DNA from: Membranipora membranacea
Taxonomy: Eukaryota; Bryozoa; Gymnolaemata; Cheilostomatida; Membraniporidae
DNA length: 64,000 bases
Assembly: GCA_914767715.1 (NCBI GenBank)
Contig: OU612067.1
Location: 2,046,001-2,110,000, forward strand
Reading direction: 5' to 3'
Shown: in pieces, positions 1 through 13,102 of the stretch
How the letters are laid out: each line of letters opens with the position of its first letter
How positions within the stretch are numbered: the first letter of the stretch is position 1
The notes under the pieces: model-generated
Databases searched by the model: none
What the model was told of the DNA's origin: nothing
The model's input: only the letters and a program-made list of their open reading frames with translations
Translations under genes and position numbers: made by a program

Positions 1-2170
1 AAACTCTGTGGTAGGGAACATCTACAAGCATACATTATGGACAGTTGGAATACTCATTTGATGAATGAAAGATCAATGCATGTGGTAGTCAGGTAATTTG
101 TTATGATAAATGTAGGTAGGATTTGCATAGGGAAAGATTGCAACGCTCTTTTGGAGTAGGGCTAAAACGGGTTCCAAAGATTGGACCAGGTCAGGTTTTC
201 AGGTTTTGGATATCTTTCATTACCGGGAGGGGTTGGGTCAAGTATGCGTGAAATTGAGCTGCTGAACTCTGGTTAAACCATTTTATAGCTGAAAAGAACA
301 CAGAAACAAAAGTACCGCAGTTCAAGCAAAATGTCATACTCAGATTCAGTCATAACTGCAAAATCAAAGCACCGACCTTGAGAAGATTAGTCAATATCAA
401 ATCTAACTACAAGCGGTCATACTATCAATATGAATATTTGCGATAAGATAAAACGTCATAAAACCGGACTCTGCACCTCTTATATATAATCCCTTTATCT
501 AGGGATCAAATTCTTTTGCATGATAAGAACTGTGAATCGGCAGCTAATGTCCGAAGCAAGTTTATAAAAGTGTTGTAAGACAATTAATGTTAAACTCGAA
601 TAAAACAAAAATCATACGAATTAAATTGCGTGACAAAATAGCTATTTTTGATGATATATAATAGTTGTCATACCATCTGCAATCATTGAAACTCTGTGGT
701 GTAGTGGTAAAACTCAGGACTGCAGATCACTAAGTCCTGAGTTCGGCCCCAGGCTCAGTCCTGGGTGTGTGAGACCAAACTAGCATCTAGACCAATAATA
801 GTATTGATGAACTGATAATACAAGTGAAGAGACTGACTAGGGCCGAGTGTGCGGGTGCTAACAAAGCAAAAACCCTCGGCACAGAAATGGGCTCAAACTC
901 ATTCCAGCCCTTTGTGGTGACGTAATTTTGATGGCGGTAAGAGTTTTCACAATCAGGGAAGGTAAGTCCTATACCCAGCATTATGATGTCCCAAAGCAAC
1001 ATATGCGACTGGCTGAGGTCGCTAAAAATATGTTCTTGTGCAAATCCCAATCTTGAAACAAATCACTGAGAGTCATCACCAAACAAACACTCAGACAGCC
1101 GAACATACAGAATAATGCTGCAGCTCATCCATCTATTGTATTTGACCATGATTTTGTATTAGATGTACGGCTACATGTTTTTCGATTATCTCTTATTGGA
1201 GTTACTTTGAAAGGATATATATTTATCTTTGGATAAATGAAAAGAATATTGTTAAATCAAAATTTGGATCATAAACCCTTGTAACTCGATCCAAAACTAC
1301 TTTGAACACTACTTAATCAAACAACAAAAGGAAAGGAATTTTGAGATTTGATAGCGCATCAGGTCATATCCTTAGCTATCAATGGAGATGTTCCGGTTGA
1401 TACCTGCAAATGTCTCAAGGGATAATCGCTAGCCTATAAAAATAATCCTGGCATCTATCTGGACAACTATACTATTTGGAATGTTCAAATCCCACTGACA
1501 TAAAGGATGTGTTCACCGATTGATAATCAGAAAATTCAACGGGCCTTTGAAAATTCCCTCTTTGGATAATACACCACCAGCTCCGACAGCAGATATGTCA
1601 AAAACCAAAGATTGGGTGAGAGGCTAAATTCCATGAAATAAATGGTCCGGCAGACAACTTTGTGCCCCCCCCCCCCCTGTACAATCAGCTTGAGTATGTA
1701 CTTACTTAGGTAAGATTATGACAGCAATGGCCCATGTCAGGCCAACAATCCTAACACGTAAGCTGTGTTGCATAGGGTGGCAATGGTATAATAGAATGAG
1801 TTTGTGAGATGAAAGACCACAACTTCCTAGTAGTGAATAGCGGGCCTGCTAATAAGCGCCATCACCACATTGTTTTTTGCGGATGGTTAGCATGCCCGCT
1901 ATTCACTGCCGCAGGAGTCACAGATTGGAGGCTCACTGGGGGAGCTGTCAAGGTTGATTGCTCCAGCAGCCAGCACCCTCGGGTGTAGCTCTCTCTTATG
2001 ACACTTACTTTATGACTTCAAACTTACCTGTGCTTAGGTGTATAGATTGTAAATACTGATACTAACGCCTGGGCGGAGACAGTTATCGCCAGCAGGCACA
2101 GCAGTGCATATTTAGTCTTCTGAAACTTTCCAAATTCTCCAACTTCCTTTAGTACATCATCAAACTGCAT
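1..2170 (-). CDS. SLC22-type organic ion transporter, copy A (5' end only)
   Basis: Exon 1 is 2170-2028 and begins with ATG, giving MQFDDVLKEVGEFGKFQK, then a hydrophobic first membrane helix and a TPKHR end. Its donor is GTAAGT. Exon 2 begins at 21 and runs off the left edge; only its first seven codons (RCSLPQS) are visible. Exon 1 has the same length (143 nt) and final phase as exon 1 of copy C at 49 kb, with about 85% identical residues. An in-frame ATG two codons upstream (2176) is an alternative start; an upstream stop (TAA) lies just beyond it. Members of this family are 12-helix plasma-membrane carriers of the major facilitator superfamily that move organic cations, anions or zwitterions; the substrate cannot be read from this fragment. 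The intron between 22 and 2027 holds a tRNA-like SINE and a small hairpin. Confidence 0.85.
686..930 (+). mobile_element. tRNA-derived SINE-like element
   Basis: The head has a Pol III A-box-like TGGTGTAGTGG (about 697-707), a 6-bp anticodon-like stem (AGGACT/AGTCCT) and a B-box-like GAGTTCGGCCCC (about 739-750). No full tRNA cloverleaf can be drawn, so a SINE is more likely than a tRNA gene. The right end is uncertain. It lies in intron 1 of copy A. Confidence 0.45.
1832..1907. repeat. short hairpin with 21-bp arms
   Basis: AGTGAATAGCGGGCCTGCTAA at 1832-1852 is matched by its near-perfect inverted copy at 1887-1907, with a 34-nt loop. It lies about 120 bp from exon 1 of SLC22 copy A, inside intron 1. 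Probably a solo MITE-like palindrome. Confidence 0.6.
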
Positions 2171-2176
2171 TTTCAT

Positions 2177-5100
2177 CGATTATCCATAAATGATGATATG
2201 ATGGGAAGTGTGACTAGCTTAGCGATTGTTAATTATTTGATGTCAACATCTCAAGTTTTCATCTCATATCTTAAATCATTATCATCCGTATCCAAAAATA
2301 TTGTATATCAAAAGCCAAGTATCCAACACAGAGTAATTTTCAGCACAAACTTATCATAACATGATACTTATTCATTATAAGTGAAAAAATAAAGAAGGGC
2401 CTACTCTGCATATCCCCCAATATCTGTGAATCATGTTGTATTGTCACTGATTTGAAAAGTACAACCAATAGGAAACCAGTTTTCAAAATACTGATAGATG
2501 TCATTGATCAACATTGATCAATCATTGATTAACATCATGAATGAAGTATCAGCCATCCCGACTCGAAATAAGATACATGTGTAAAAAAAGTTTGTTTGCC
2601 TCCAGCAAAAATATTTGTATAAGAAGTATTAAAAACCTAGCTTTTGTCCTAAAGTTTGATCCAGTTTGTCCACATTCAGAAACTTTAGATGCAGGCAAAT
2701 TGATCTAATCAAAACCACATACTTGCTAAATAATCTAAATCAAAAAGTGGGAGATTACAATTTACAGCGATACTGCACGGCATCACGGTGCTTCGAGGGT
2801 GCTAGGCATCCTAGTAACCCACCAGGGGGTTTGGGGGCGGTGTGAAATGGGAACCGGGATAGAGCCCTTGCCGGTGATGCGCTCAGAGCGTATCTAGCCA
2901 CTAGGAAGGGTTAAAAACGCATATTTGATCCCATATAATTTCATCTTCGTACTTGTACTAGTACTAAAATATCAAACTGAGGTGAAACACACTTTAAACA
3001 CTTACCATCAACACATGGGCGTCTGGGACTCATCAGCAAGTGCTTGGATGGTTATTAAAAATTGTGATAGGGCTATTTTCTCTCAAATCTGGAGGAAATA
3101 GTGAGAATTATTAAAAGTGGGAAGAGGCCAAAGTGGGTGTGGAAATCTGGAGGGTCTCACCTAAATAGGGAGATTTGGCAAGTATGCAAAACCATCAGCC
3201 ACATATATCACCACCGATTATAATAATAAAGCTATACTAACATAGATACTGCAGAGTACTTTGATGCTTTGATCTCCTCCACATGTGCAGTGCATGGAAG
3301 TCAGAGGGGAGAAGTAAGGAAATTCCATATCTGACTGAATAGAAGAGAGGATGAAGTAATCGGCATAGTTAGTAATACTGGAGAAAATAAGTTATTATAT
3401 CAGCTGATACATATTCATATGTGAATATTATCAATATCCAAAAATATTCTATATCAAAAGCCAAGTATGCATTACAGAGTAATTTTCAATACACATTATC
3501 ATGACATATCATGCCAGCTATGGAGATTTACCCCCAAGATAATAGAGACGGCTAATAGAGATAAGGAACTGTTGACTATATGACAATCGATCTTGCTGTG
3601 GATGCTGTTGAAATATATCTATAAGCTCTTCTTTGGAAATAATAAAATAATGTTATATTTCATGGTAATATAACTTAAAAATAAAATCAAAAACCTTACT
3701 GAATTTAAGGATATAAACACAAACTGCTTCTAAGTACAATTCTAAATGATTTGGGAAGCAATGATGCTGTAAAAATTCACATCCTTATTATTATTCCACA
3801 CTCTCTGAAGCTTATTGCACCAGAGAGAATGATACACAATGACCCACTGTTTGTGTTGTATTGTTATATGGTGTCTGCACAGGAGTTTTATGATGTGCAT
3901 CATCATGCACCAAACACTTGAACAGCTAAGTTATCGGACAGAGAATATGACCTCATGTTTTCACAAGTACACAATGTAATTATTTGAACGCGATAAGCTT
4001 TAATTTTTAGTCATGATTACAGTTTTCGGATTTACCTAAGGCAGTTACTTTTCCTCCCTCTCATAACAAAGCTACATTGAGTTTGTATGAATATCATCAG
4101 GAAATATTGATCAGAACTCTGTTGCAAATTTTATCTTATGACTTTCATGACACGGCAGTAACATATTATCTCTGTCACAATATAGTGTGCTCTTGATAAC
4201 TAAATAATAAAGTTTTCCTGGTTTATTGAATCGCAGGCAAAAGCACAAAGTTTGGATTTGATTTACGCTGACATAGGGCCCAGTTTCGGAAAACCACTAA
4301 CCTTTATAAGAACCTCCAAGGGGCTGTGTTATCTGAGTGCTTTATATGACCTTATCTTTAGGGTACCCACATAATGTCATTATGGATCTTTTGACCTTTC
4401 CATAAACATCCACTATGATTATCTGCATCCCCTGTCTGTATACCCCTGTCTTCACCTCCTGTCTATGTCCTGTATCCACCCTGTCTGTATCCCCCTATCT
4501 GTATCAGCCCTGTGTGTATCAGCCCTGTCTGTTTTCCCCTGTCTGTATCCCCCTGAAATAACTTCAGCTTTATCGTGAGTCTGATTACAGAAGTGTGGGT
4601 GACGGGTGAAGGTATGGAGATGTCTCAATGAAGGAATTTTTGCCCTGCTTGAAGGTTTTGTGCGCTTGGCAAAGTAATTTAAGGAGTTGTGCACTCAAAT
4701 AATTAGTAGATATCTCTGTGATTATGCCCGAAGAGATCAATACATTTTCCTAGCCAATCAAATCCTTTAAATTGTTAATTTGACAAACCATCTCAATTCG
4801 AGCAATAACAGCGAGGAGGATAAGTTTCCTACAGTCAAGAAAATTAGCACAACAAGTCAAGAATGCAGGGATTCTTTATCAGTAGTTGCTGAGGTAGTTT
4901 TGAGGCTATGGATGATATAGCGAGCCCAGTAACACTCATTATTGAGGGGACAACTCAATATATTCAATATAAAGCTATCTGCTAATATAATAGATGTATC
5001 ATGCCTACTAATTTTGAATATTCTAAATATAGAATATTCAAAGTCAAACAGAGTCATTCTGATGTGAAAAGGGTTATCTACCCTGATTTAAACTGGAACA

Positions 5101-5486
5101 TATTATATTATCAATAACATGTAGACGGCTTCAACATATATATATTTATTGCAGAAGCAATCTCACGGACATCATAAATATATATTCTACACACATTTAA
5201 TCTTAGCAATTATCGACATGGAACTCAATATTAAGACGGCTGCACCGTCTTACAGTATTATCACAGACAGTCTATCGCATTTCCATTATTACTCCCAGCA
5301 AGTGCGTTTCAGTGTCCGGTCTGAATATATAGTCCATACACCTCATATAGCTAAGGCTACACAGTCCAGGTTCCGGGTGCGTCCCGCTTAATCTGCTCAG
5401 AGGGCAAGGTCAGGGTACATCCCGCTTCGCAACGTATACTATCAGATAGAAATTCACCCGCTACAAGCTCCGCTTGTAAGCTACTC
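2177..5486. other. intergenic 5' flank of SLC22 copy A
   Basis: No gene is seen. A GC-richer patch at about 2765-2910 stands out from its AT-rich surroundings, but I could not assign it. 3183-3510 is a close copy of 28528-28900, the 5' flank of copy B, so it belongs to the SLC22 duplication. 2285-2400 and 3430-3510 also resemble each other. 4440-4560 (minus strand reading AGGGGGATACAGAC-like units) is a degenerate repeat of about 14 bp. Confidence 0.6.
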
Positions 5487-5493
5487 GAGACAC

Positions 5494-5714
5494 CAGCTCT
5501 GCTAGGTTGGCTTAGCCACCAGTACGACCCTCAGTAAACAGCTCTGCTAGGTTGGCTTTGCCACCAGTACGACCCTCAGTAACCAGCTCTGCTAGGTTGG
5601 CTTTGCCACCAGTACGACCCTCAGTAAACAGCTCTGCTAGGTTGGCTTTGCCACCAGTACGACCCTCAGTAAACAGCTCTGCTAGGTTGGCTTTGCCACC
5701 AGTACGACCCTCTC
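5494..5714. repeat. 45-bp minisatellite, 5 copies
   Basis: Units start with CAGCTCTGCTAGGTTGGCTT at 5494, 5539, 5584, 5629 and 5674. The period is exactly 45 and units differ at only a few bases. No unique spacers lie between copies, so this is a plain tandem array. A period of 45 would keep a reading frame, but no convincing host coding sequence flanks it. Confidence 0.9.
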
Positions 5715-8569
5715 TAGGCTGAAGATAGCTATCCAGGAATTCTCTACCCAGGAGTTATCCTCTCTCGGCTCATTCATGGTGAGTTTGTTTAGCTAGATAC
5801 CGTTAGCCTGAGAACCAAACCCTAGCCAGGTAATGGCCAGGTGTTCCACCCTTTCGAGATTTCCCGTACCACACTTGCCAACATATGAAGGCCCAACCCA
5901 TTAACTGCCGGTGCCTCGGATAGATGGAAGGTGAGGCTAACCAGGGAGAATGGACTGACTAACTAGATGGTCTAACTAACAAGGGGTAAGGACAAGGAGT
6001 AAGTTAGACTAGAGTAGTAAATTAGGAGTTGGTCAAACAATCTACCCCATACCTGGCCCCAGGGCTGTATCCATGGGTTTTGAAGTGGTAGGGCCAGGCT
6101 AGCCCTATGACATTTAGGGTGACAATGTGCCAAATATCTGGATTGTGTTGATCATCTCAGCAATGAACTCCCTCTTCCTCAGGAATAACAACAGGACGAT
6201 ATTGACCAATCAGCAAACAGTATCACTTGAGCTATGTCTGGGACATTTGTTGAAATCAAAATGGCCGCCAAGTGATGAAATCAATATTACATCTATGAAA
6301 TAAAATGGCTAATAAGCCCATATTCCTTACAAAAGAGTTCATGACTATTAGTTATATCTCAAGAAAACATCTTACCCTACCATTCTACAGCTGCATCACT
6401 TGCCCAATATACCTGATAGTAGTGTTATTGATTATGTGAACATCAACACACATGTGTATTTTGTTGCTTATTTCTTTCTCGGCTCAGAAAATATAGTCAG
6501 GGTGGTCTCTTGGGCCCCAAACTATGCTCATTGGATAGAGCACATGTTGTAGGTAATCAACTATGTTTAACTTTTCCAAAACATTGTCCATGTGAGGGTA
6601 TAGCAAGCCACAAGAGCAAAAATGTGTCTTCAAAATACTTCACAAATGATACAATTTCACAACAAATATCTTCAGTCATAGTGCACTTAGAGACATGTGG
6701 TTTTTTTTATCAGGTAAACACCCATTTAATTGAGATCGGCTATGAATCAAATACAGCTTACTACCCCTCAATAATCCTAGAAACATGATCTGCTCTGCTC
6801 TGAATTGGTGGCAGTGAACCTTCTCAGCCAATGAAAGCCCTGATATTATTTTGATGCAGTGAGTCTATTGTTTATTTTCTATTGTTTAGTGGCATACACA
6901 ATGGAATGCCGAATATTCCTATATAGACCTAATCTATGAGGCCTATATTATAAGGGACACTAAATAGGCCAATTGTCTAGGACATCACACTAGGCCACAC
7001 CCACAATTCCTATGTGTTGTTATTCCTGAGGAAGAGGGAGTTCATTGATCTCAGTAAGGTACAAGGAGAGGTACAAGGTAAGGTAGGAGTACAGAAGATC
7101 GTGGGTGTTTCCCTCCCCTTTGTCAGCACCTTGCAGATAACTGTCCTTCTCAGTATCCGATTTGGACAAATATAAATTAAGTTATCTCCTGAATTTTTTT
7201 TTTCTCCTTTTTTAAGCTTATTTCAATTTAGGGCAGCATCTACCGGTATACCATGCTTCCATAACAGAGGATATCTCCTAAAACAGCAAGCTGTTGGTCT
7301 AAAGAAACATTGGAATTGAATGCCCTACAGCATACTTGCCAACCTGTACGCATAAAGCGTTTGTAAACGCTTATTTGACACTAATTGAGTTTTAAACACA
7401 AAACGCTAGTTGTACTCATTTATGGTTTTCCAAACGCCTGTTCATCTAATTAGGCAATCAAAAACGCATCTTTTATCTTTAGTGTTTACTTGGTTGTCAT
7501 GGTTAAATAATAGTCTAAAAATCTGGTATTGGCTGCAGAAAACCATGATGTTGATTTACAGTTGACTTTTTACCTGTCCAAGTTTTGCATGAGCCAAATT
7601 GCAGCTTTCAATGAGACACAACATAACTAGTAATCCATTGTAGAATATGGTGGTTCTGCCAACTTCAACTTTTCTTTAATCAGAGTAACAAAGTTGTCTA
7701 CCTCCTTGTTGGGGTGAGATAACTCAGATCTCCTGCCCCAGTGTTTCAAGGGCAAACCAGGGAGGATGGGCAAACAGGGTTTCAAATAGCCTGTCTTGTC
7801 CAGACAGGCTAGGTTACAAATAACTTCTCATTTATTATTAGCAGATTGCACCTTACAACGCAAAGGGAAAAAGACTAATGTTGAGTGATCTGCACTCCTA
7901 CGCTGCTAAGGACTACTTACTGTGATAACAGCATTTTTTGGGGCGTTTCCTGGTCATTTGAGGCACCGTGGAGTTTTGTAAGCATTTTTAAGCATTTTGC
8001 AAATTTTTGTACTCATTTTGGAAAAATTAGGTTGGTAAGTCTGCTACAGTGTGCCATTTGACCCAGAAGAAACCGATGTTGGTGCAGATGATTTTCACTC
8101 AGGATCAGAAGACTTACAGAACTTGGGGAAAAGGCTGAATGTTCGCAAGTAGAGTTAATGTCATCCTAAGTAAAATGCTCAATGTCATGTTATGGTATGT
8201 TTCTATGATCAAAGGAGTAGCAGCGCTATGACGTCTTATGCTGTGTTTTTTTTTGCTTTGTCAAATCAACGAACGAGTGAACCGCTGTAGAGTTCAGCAC
8301 AATTAATGGATGTACAAAAACCTTGTGAGAGATCAAATTTCCTCTCAAAAATATGGATCTGTTAGGTGATTGAACAGTTTGTGTTGTGTAAGAAGCACAA
8401 ACCAGTTACAATCATAGTATTTGGCGGTGTATAGAGCCACATGACAACCTTAGGAACTAATCATGACTTCATTACAGAATAAGTCCAGTTATGTATGGGC
8501 AGTAGTTGTTTTATGAAAAAACCATAGAAGAGGTAAAGGGATTTAGGTTCTTAGTCTAATCCATCACTC
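5715..8569. other. intergenic stretch with two inverted-repeat elements
   Basis: No host gene is seen. Arms of about 36 bp at 6160-6195 and 7015-7055 face each other (core AATGAACTCCCTCTTCCTCA). They may delimit a non-autonomous DNA element of about 0.9 kb. A second such element is listed at 7326-8050. Confidence 0.5.
7326..8050. mobile_element. putative non-autonomous DNA transposon with short TIRs
   Basis: The left end reads CTACAGCATACTTGCCAACC and the right end, inverted, reads CTGTAGCAGACTTACCAACC, 725 bp apart. No transposase is encoded. Similar TTGGCAAGTATGC ends occur alone near 3171-3185. Target-site duplication and family were not established. Confidence 0.4.
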
Positions 8570-8688
8570 AGGTGTTCAGAGACGTGTGGCAGGTGTTGTA
8601 TGGGAGCACCAACAACAATGCTCTATAGTGCTCTTGAGTGCTGAAAGACATGTCCCATACAGCACCTGCCACACGTCTTACAACACCC
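8570..8688. repeat. 119-bp hairpin with 36-bp arms
   Basis: The arm at 8570-8605 (core GACGTGTGGCAGGTG) pairs with 8653-8688 with few mismatches around a loop of about 47 nt. It resembles a small foldback MITE. No gene is nearby. Confidence 0.7.
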
Positions 8689-9720
8689 GACGCCAGCAAA
8701 GGTTTTTAATGCGCAATCAGAACAGTATAAATGTTCACTAGGTTTCAAACTAGCATTTTTTGTTTGATATCTATGTGGAGTAGTCTGACTAGCTAACTAC
8801 ACAACACCAGATCTGGAGCACTACACTGAGTACAACCTAAAGTATACCTCCAGATGCTACTCGGACTATTGAGTACTACTAAGTGCTGAGCTCACTTCCT
8901 GGGTACTACGTCATCACTATCTGGGAAGAATCACTCTTGGTTGTAACCTTCATGGTAAGTGATACTACAAAATACTACTCAGAGTTTATCGCAACTTTTG
9001 ACTGATCATCGCTGCCCATCCTGGCCCAGTAAGAACCCCTGGCTTCTTTACAATCTAAGTTATCATTTCACCACACTAAAAAGTATCAGTAAATGTGCCA
9101 ACGTTTCGATTATTTCCGTATTCACAATGTGAGTATCTCATCAACAATGATGGGAATACAACCAAACCACTCAGCAAATTTGATGCTAGCAAAGCTATAG
9201 ACCTGATAACCCTGGTCAGGTCTTTAAAAGCTGTCAAACTATAGTTCATGCTCCCGACATCTGGCTCCCACACTAAATTCTTCAGTATAATCCTTGAACC
9301 AGCAATCAATTTTATGATACCAGCACCGTATTTGTTGCAGCTAACAAAGGTGTGCTCTTACATATATGTACCTTTTATAGCGGGATGGATAGTTCTGCAG
9401 TGATGACAGCTGGTGGAATGAGACCATTGGCATGAAGTAAAACAGAATTATCAGTATGGAAAGATGTGACACTACTGCTTAGATCTGTCAGGTAAGAAGG
9501 TCATAGCTTAACTGGATAAGGTAACAGTTAAAATTCTAAAAACAGCTAATCTACATAAAAATAATGTAATAACTCTTGCCTGAATAAATGTTTAATAAAC
9601 TTCACTCCCAAAGTTGTTTTAAATGCAGTCCTAAGAATTAAGCATCAATTATTAGTTGTCTTCTTTATGTAAATGAGAAGCCAACTCTTGTATTAAGTTA
9701 TGTTTGATTTGGTATATTTG

Positions 9721-10135
9721 TCAACATAAGTTAACATAAAATGTGTTCAGTAGCATCTGAGATGCTAATTGAGGCGCGGCGCCCAAAAAATAAACTGGCA
9801 CTGTAGACAGTAAATATAGAAGTAGATGCTGCTTCAACGTCGCTTTAAAACATGAGGGTTGATTAATCTCTCTGAGAGGATCAGGCAAGCTGTCCCAAAA
9901 ATCAGATGCTCGATAGTTTGGCTGAAGATGGCCACAGGCAGATGTGGATATCGGCAAAAGAAGATTTAGTTTGGAATTTCGAGTGTTGTAGGGTTCGCAA
10001 GTTAAAAGGAATTGTGGTAGAGGGAATGAGCAACAAGGTAGATGCGATGGGTGTATAGATGTGGGACTGGTCAAATTTCTTTTTACAAAGTGGAAAAGTA
10101 TGCTCACTGGGAGGTTTATTGTAAACATTCCTCAC
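9721..10135 (-). mobile_element. LINE fragment: C-terminal end of a reverse transcriptase ORF
   Basis: A 135-codon open stretch ends with the motif order typical of non-LTR retrotransposon C-termini: YNTRNS, then L-x-L-x-L-P, then FWDSLPDPLR, then CFKATLKQHLL. It is a 5'-truncated copy lacking the catalytic core. It points opposite to the LINE debris that follows at 10.5 and 11.1 kb. Confidence 0.6.
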
Positions 10136-10514
10136 TACTCTCTTCTGGAGGAGAGTGATTTTATCAAAATGTGTTTGTGGCGCATTGCCCTAAGTTTTAA
10201 CGCAATACACTTTTTTACTGTGGGCTAATGTATTGTAGAGCAAGATCATGGCTGACAGTGGAAGGGTTTTGCATGCTCTTAAAAAAGTCCAGGAATTTTG
10301 TTTGAAGAGTTTCTCAGAGCAACAATATGAGCCTCCAGTTTAGTGTTCAATTTATTGTGACATCTTAATGTTTTTTAGAGCTCACCATTTCAAGTTTTCA
10401 GAATGTAGTTGCAATAAGTTTTGACCATTTTTGATCAATACATAATTGGTTTTTCTCTACATTCAGTGATAATTTATTCGTGTTACACCACCTTAGTACT
10501 TTGTCTAGCTAGAC

Positions 10515-10925
10515 TCTAGATGAAAGTTTATATCAGCTTTGACCGCGTTCAGGCTTTTACTTTCAGAGTCATTGTTCGCATAAAATCTGAGGAACATGTT
10601 TCCACATATTTTGAAAAACTTAAAATTATGCCTTTAAAAATGCTTTTTGTATATGGATCATTAAAATTGCTTTTTAAAACACATCCAACGGAAGAAATTT
10701 TAAAACTTTGTCCGAACACAACCATGATACTAGATCAAAACCCCTAAAAACAATTCAAGTTAACAACAACAGGGGTGGGAGGTCCCTGTTGTACACAGGT
10801 GTGAAACTGTACAACAGGTACCTTTTGGAAGATTGGACAGGATCTGGGAACAATCCCATGTCTGGTCTGGCTGAGCGCCTTTGGGCCTTTGTTTGTTCAA
10901 TTAAATACTTTTTTCTTTTTTCCTA
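10515..10925 (+). mobile_element. LINE fragment: reverse transcriptase C-terminus, frameshifted
   Basis: Two overlapping frames together give the usual order LKIMPLKMLFVYGSL, then HDTRSK, then a Gly-rich RSLLYTGVKLYNRYL block. The frame changes around 10710-10740. It matches the class of the 9.7 kb fragment but lies on the other strand. Confidence 0.5.
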
Positions 10926-11139
10926 AATTGCAATAAATTTTTCTATTTTAAACTTCCCTTCCTCTTCCTTTCCTCTTCATTCATCAATCACTCCTTAGGA
11001 TATTCTTTCACTGATAATTAGAACCTTTTGATTAAGGAATAGCGCTTCAGGCGGGAGTTCAGCGGATACAAAGACAATTATCAAAAAGTCAAGTACTCAT
11101 CTGCTTACTGCACCAATAAAAAGAAAACAACAACGACTG

Positions 11140-13100
11140 AAATTCCTGCCAATGATACTTTACACTAATTGCAGGTCGTTGAACATCTGGCAGCTAGCTG
11201 AATTAAACTCCTACGTTGAAATACACAAACCTAATATAATTTGCCTCACTGAAACCTGGCTGGATGCTCACAAACAACAGATTATTCAAATCCCTGGGTA
11301 TGACAATCATTTCTCCAATAGAAAGAACAGAATAGGTGGCGGAGTCTGTATCCTATCCTCAACAGACTTTCATGCAACATGCTTAACAACGCATGGTACA
11401 CGGGTTTTCTCTGCAGCATGGATCCTCATCAATATCGCCACCCACAAACCTGTGATCATTGGCTGCATTTACAACCCCCAAATGCTGATCAGTCTCTCAC
11501 CATCGACTATATTGAAGAGACTATAAATGTAAATTTGAATACGTCATCGCCAATTTATAATTACTGGAGATTTTAATAAATTACCAATTACTGACATACG
11601 TGAACAGTTCCCTATCCGGCAAGATGCTAAACTGGACCTGGTCTTAACAGATATAGCTGAATATGAGACCCCATTAAAGTTGGCCCCAATTGCTCGAAAC
11701 GAACACTGCTGTATTCTTCTGAAAGGTGGCAATATCAATGCAGTAACAGTTACGCCCGAGCGCAAAAATGAACTCCTCTCAGAACTTGTTTCAGTCAGCT
11801 GGAAGCCACTTCTTGACGCTACATCTGTTAATGACAAAGTATAAATCTTCCACCCAACTGTTACAACTTTGTTGGACAAGCACTGCCCAGAAAAAAACAA
11901 TGAAGGTGTAAACAGATAGACCTCTCTGGATGACCAACTCAATCCTGAAGCTCATCAAAGCCCACCATGAAGCTTTCTCCAGAGGGTGACCGTCATATAG
12001 ATTCCTGAGGTCTCTTGTGCTAAAAGCTATCCGATCCAGTAAGAGACGTTATATTGACCAAAAACTAAATAGTGAGCAAGACAGTAAGACTAAGCCATGA
12101 TGGGAGACTGTGCGGCAGATCACCAACAATCAGACCAAACCAAAAGTTTCTGAGACAGCAGTGATAGATGGTATCCGGCTGAATAACTAACAGCTATGCA
12201 AAAACCTCAACACATATTATCAGAATGTAGGTGGAGAAGCAGTGGAGTGTGGCAGCGAGACACCGAGAGGCAGCAGAGTACCACTGGATCAGCTGAGCCT
12301 GGGTGAGATTAAACACCTGCTGAACTCCTAAGACACGAGTAAGGCTACAAGTAAAGAGGACTTTCCCACTTGGTTATCCAAGGAGGGTAAAGAAAATGTT
12401 TGTGTGCCATTCCAAGTTATTGTAAATTGTATGCTTTTAAGTGGTAAGTTTCCTGATTATTATTATAATTGTGCACAAATATCACCCATACCAAAGGTAG
12501 CCTAACCCAAGATTTATAAAGATTTTCGACCCATTTCTTTGCTTTTTCATTTAGGTAAGCTTTGTGACCAGTTTTTAGTAAATAAACTAAAAGGCTATGT
12601 GCAATAATTTATCTCTCACAACCAATTTGCTTATAGGCCAAAAGCTGGTACTACAATTGGTCTTGAACTTTTTTACACAGCAAATATTAGATCTGTGATA
12701 AGCTATGCCTCACCTGCTTGGTTTTCATTTTTATCCGACACTGATAAGACCGGGCTAGGGAAAGATTCAAAGATCAGCAACCTGAACGATTTTAACTGAT
12801 CTTAGTTATGTTGGGTGCCTAGAAGTTTTAAACCTGACCACTTTATCTGTTTTCATAACCAATATCAGTGCCAATCATTTTATGAAAAAATCGAAATGAT
12901 CCGATGCATCCTCTTTTTAACTGCTAGAATATCCTCTCGTAAGCCTACAATTTTTAGACTAAACCTGTGCTCTTTTTTAACCCTATTTTTGCATGCAAGG
13001 CAGCTTCATTATTTTTTAGCAGAGTGTGTACCAGCAACCTTTTTCTCGCAACTTTTACAGTTAAGGTTAGAAATACAATCAATCAATCAATGCCATTGTT
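11140..13100 (+). mobile_element. degenerate non-LTR retrotransposon (endonuclease + partial RT)
   Basis: 11152-11520 encodes the start of an APE-type endonuclease (YTNCRSL, ICLTETWLD, GGGVCILS). After a frame change, 11620-11720 gives DLVLTDIAEYE. About 11930-12080 gives the linker before the RT (TNSILKLIKAHHEAF, then IRSSKRRYIDQKL). 12480-12655 gives the RT entry region (ISPIPKVA, DFRPISLL, QFAYRPKAGTT). The sequence then jumps at about 12665-12690 straight to the C-terminal ISYASPAWFSFL, so the palm with the YADD-type box is deleted. Many stops (for example at 11844, 12181 and 12608) make it dead. The end near 13075 has a short CAAT run. The clade (CR1/L2-like) is a guess. Confidence 0.75.
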
Positions 13101-13102
13101 AA

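Noticed and set aside
5494-5714. Possible CRISPR-like array
   Set aside because: The units follow each other directly with no unique spacers, and the context is an animal genome.
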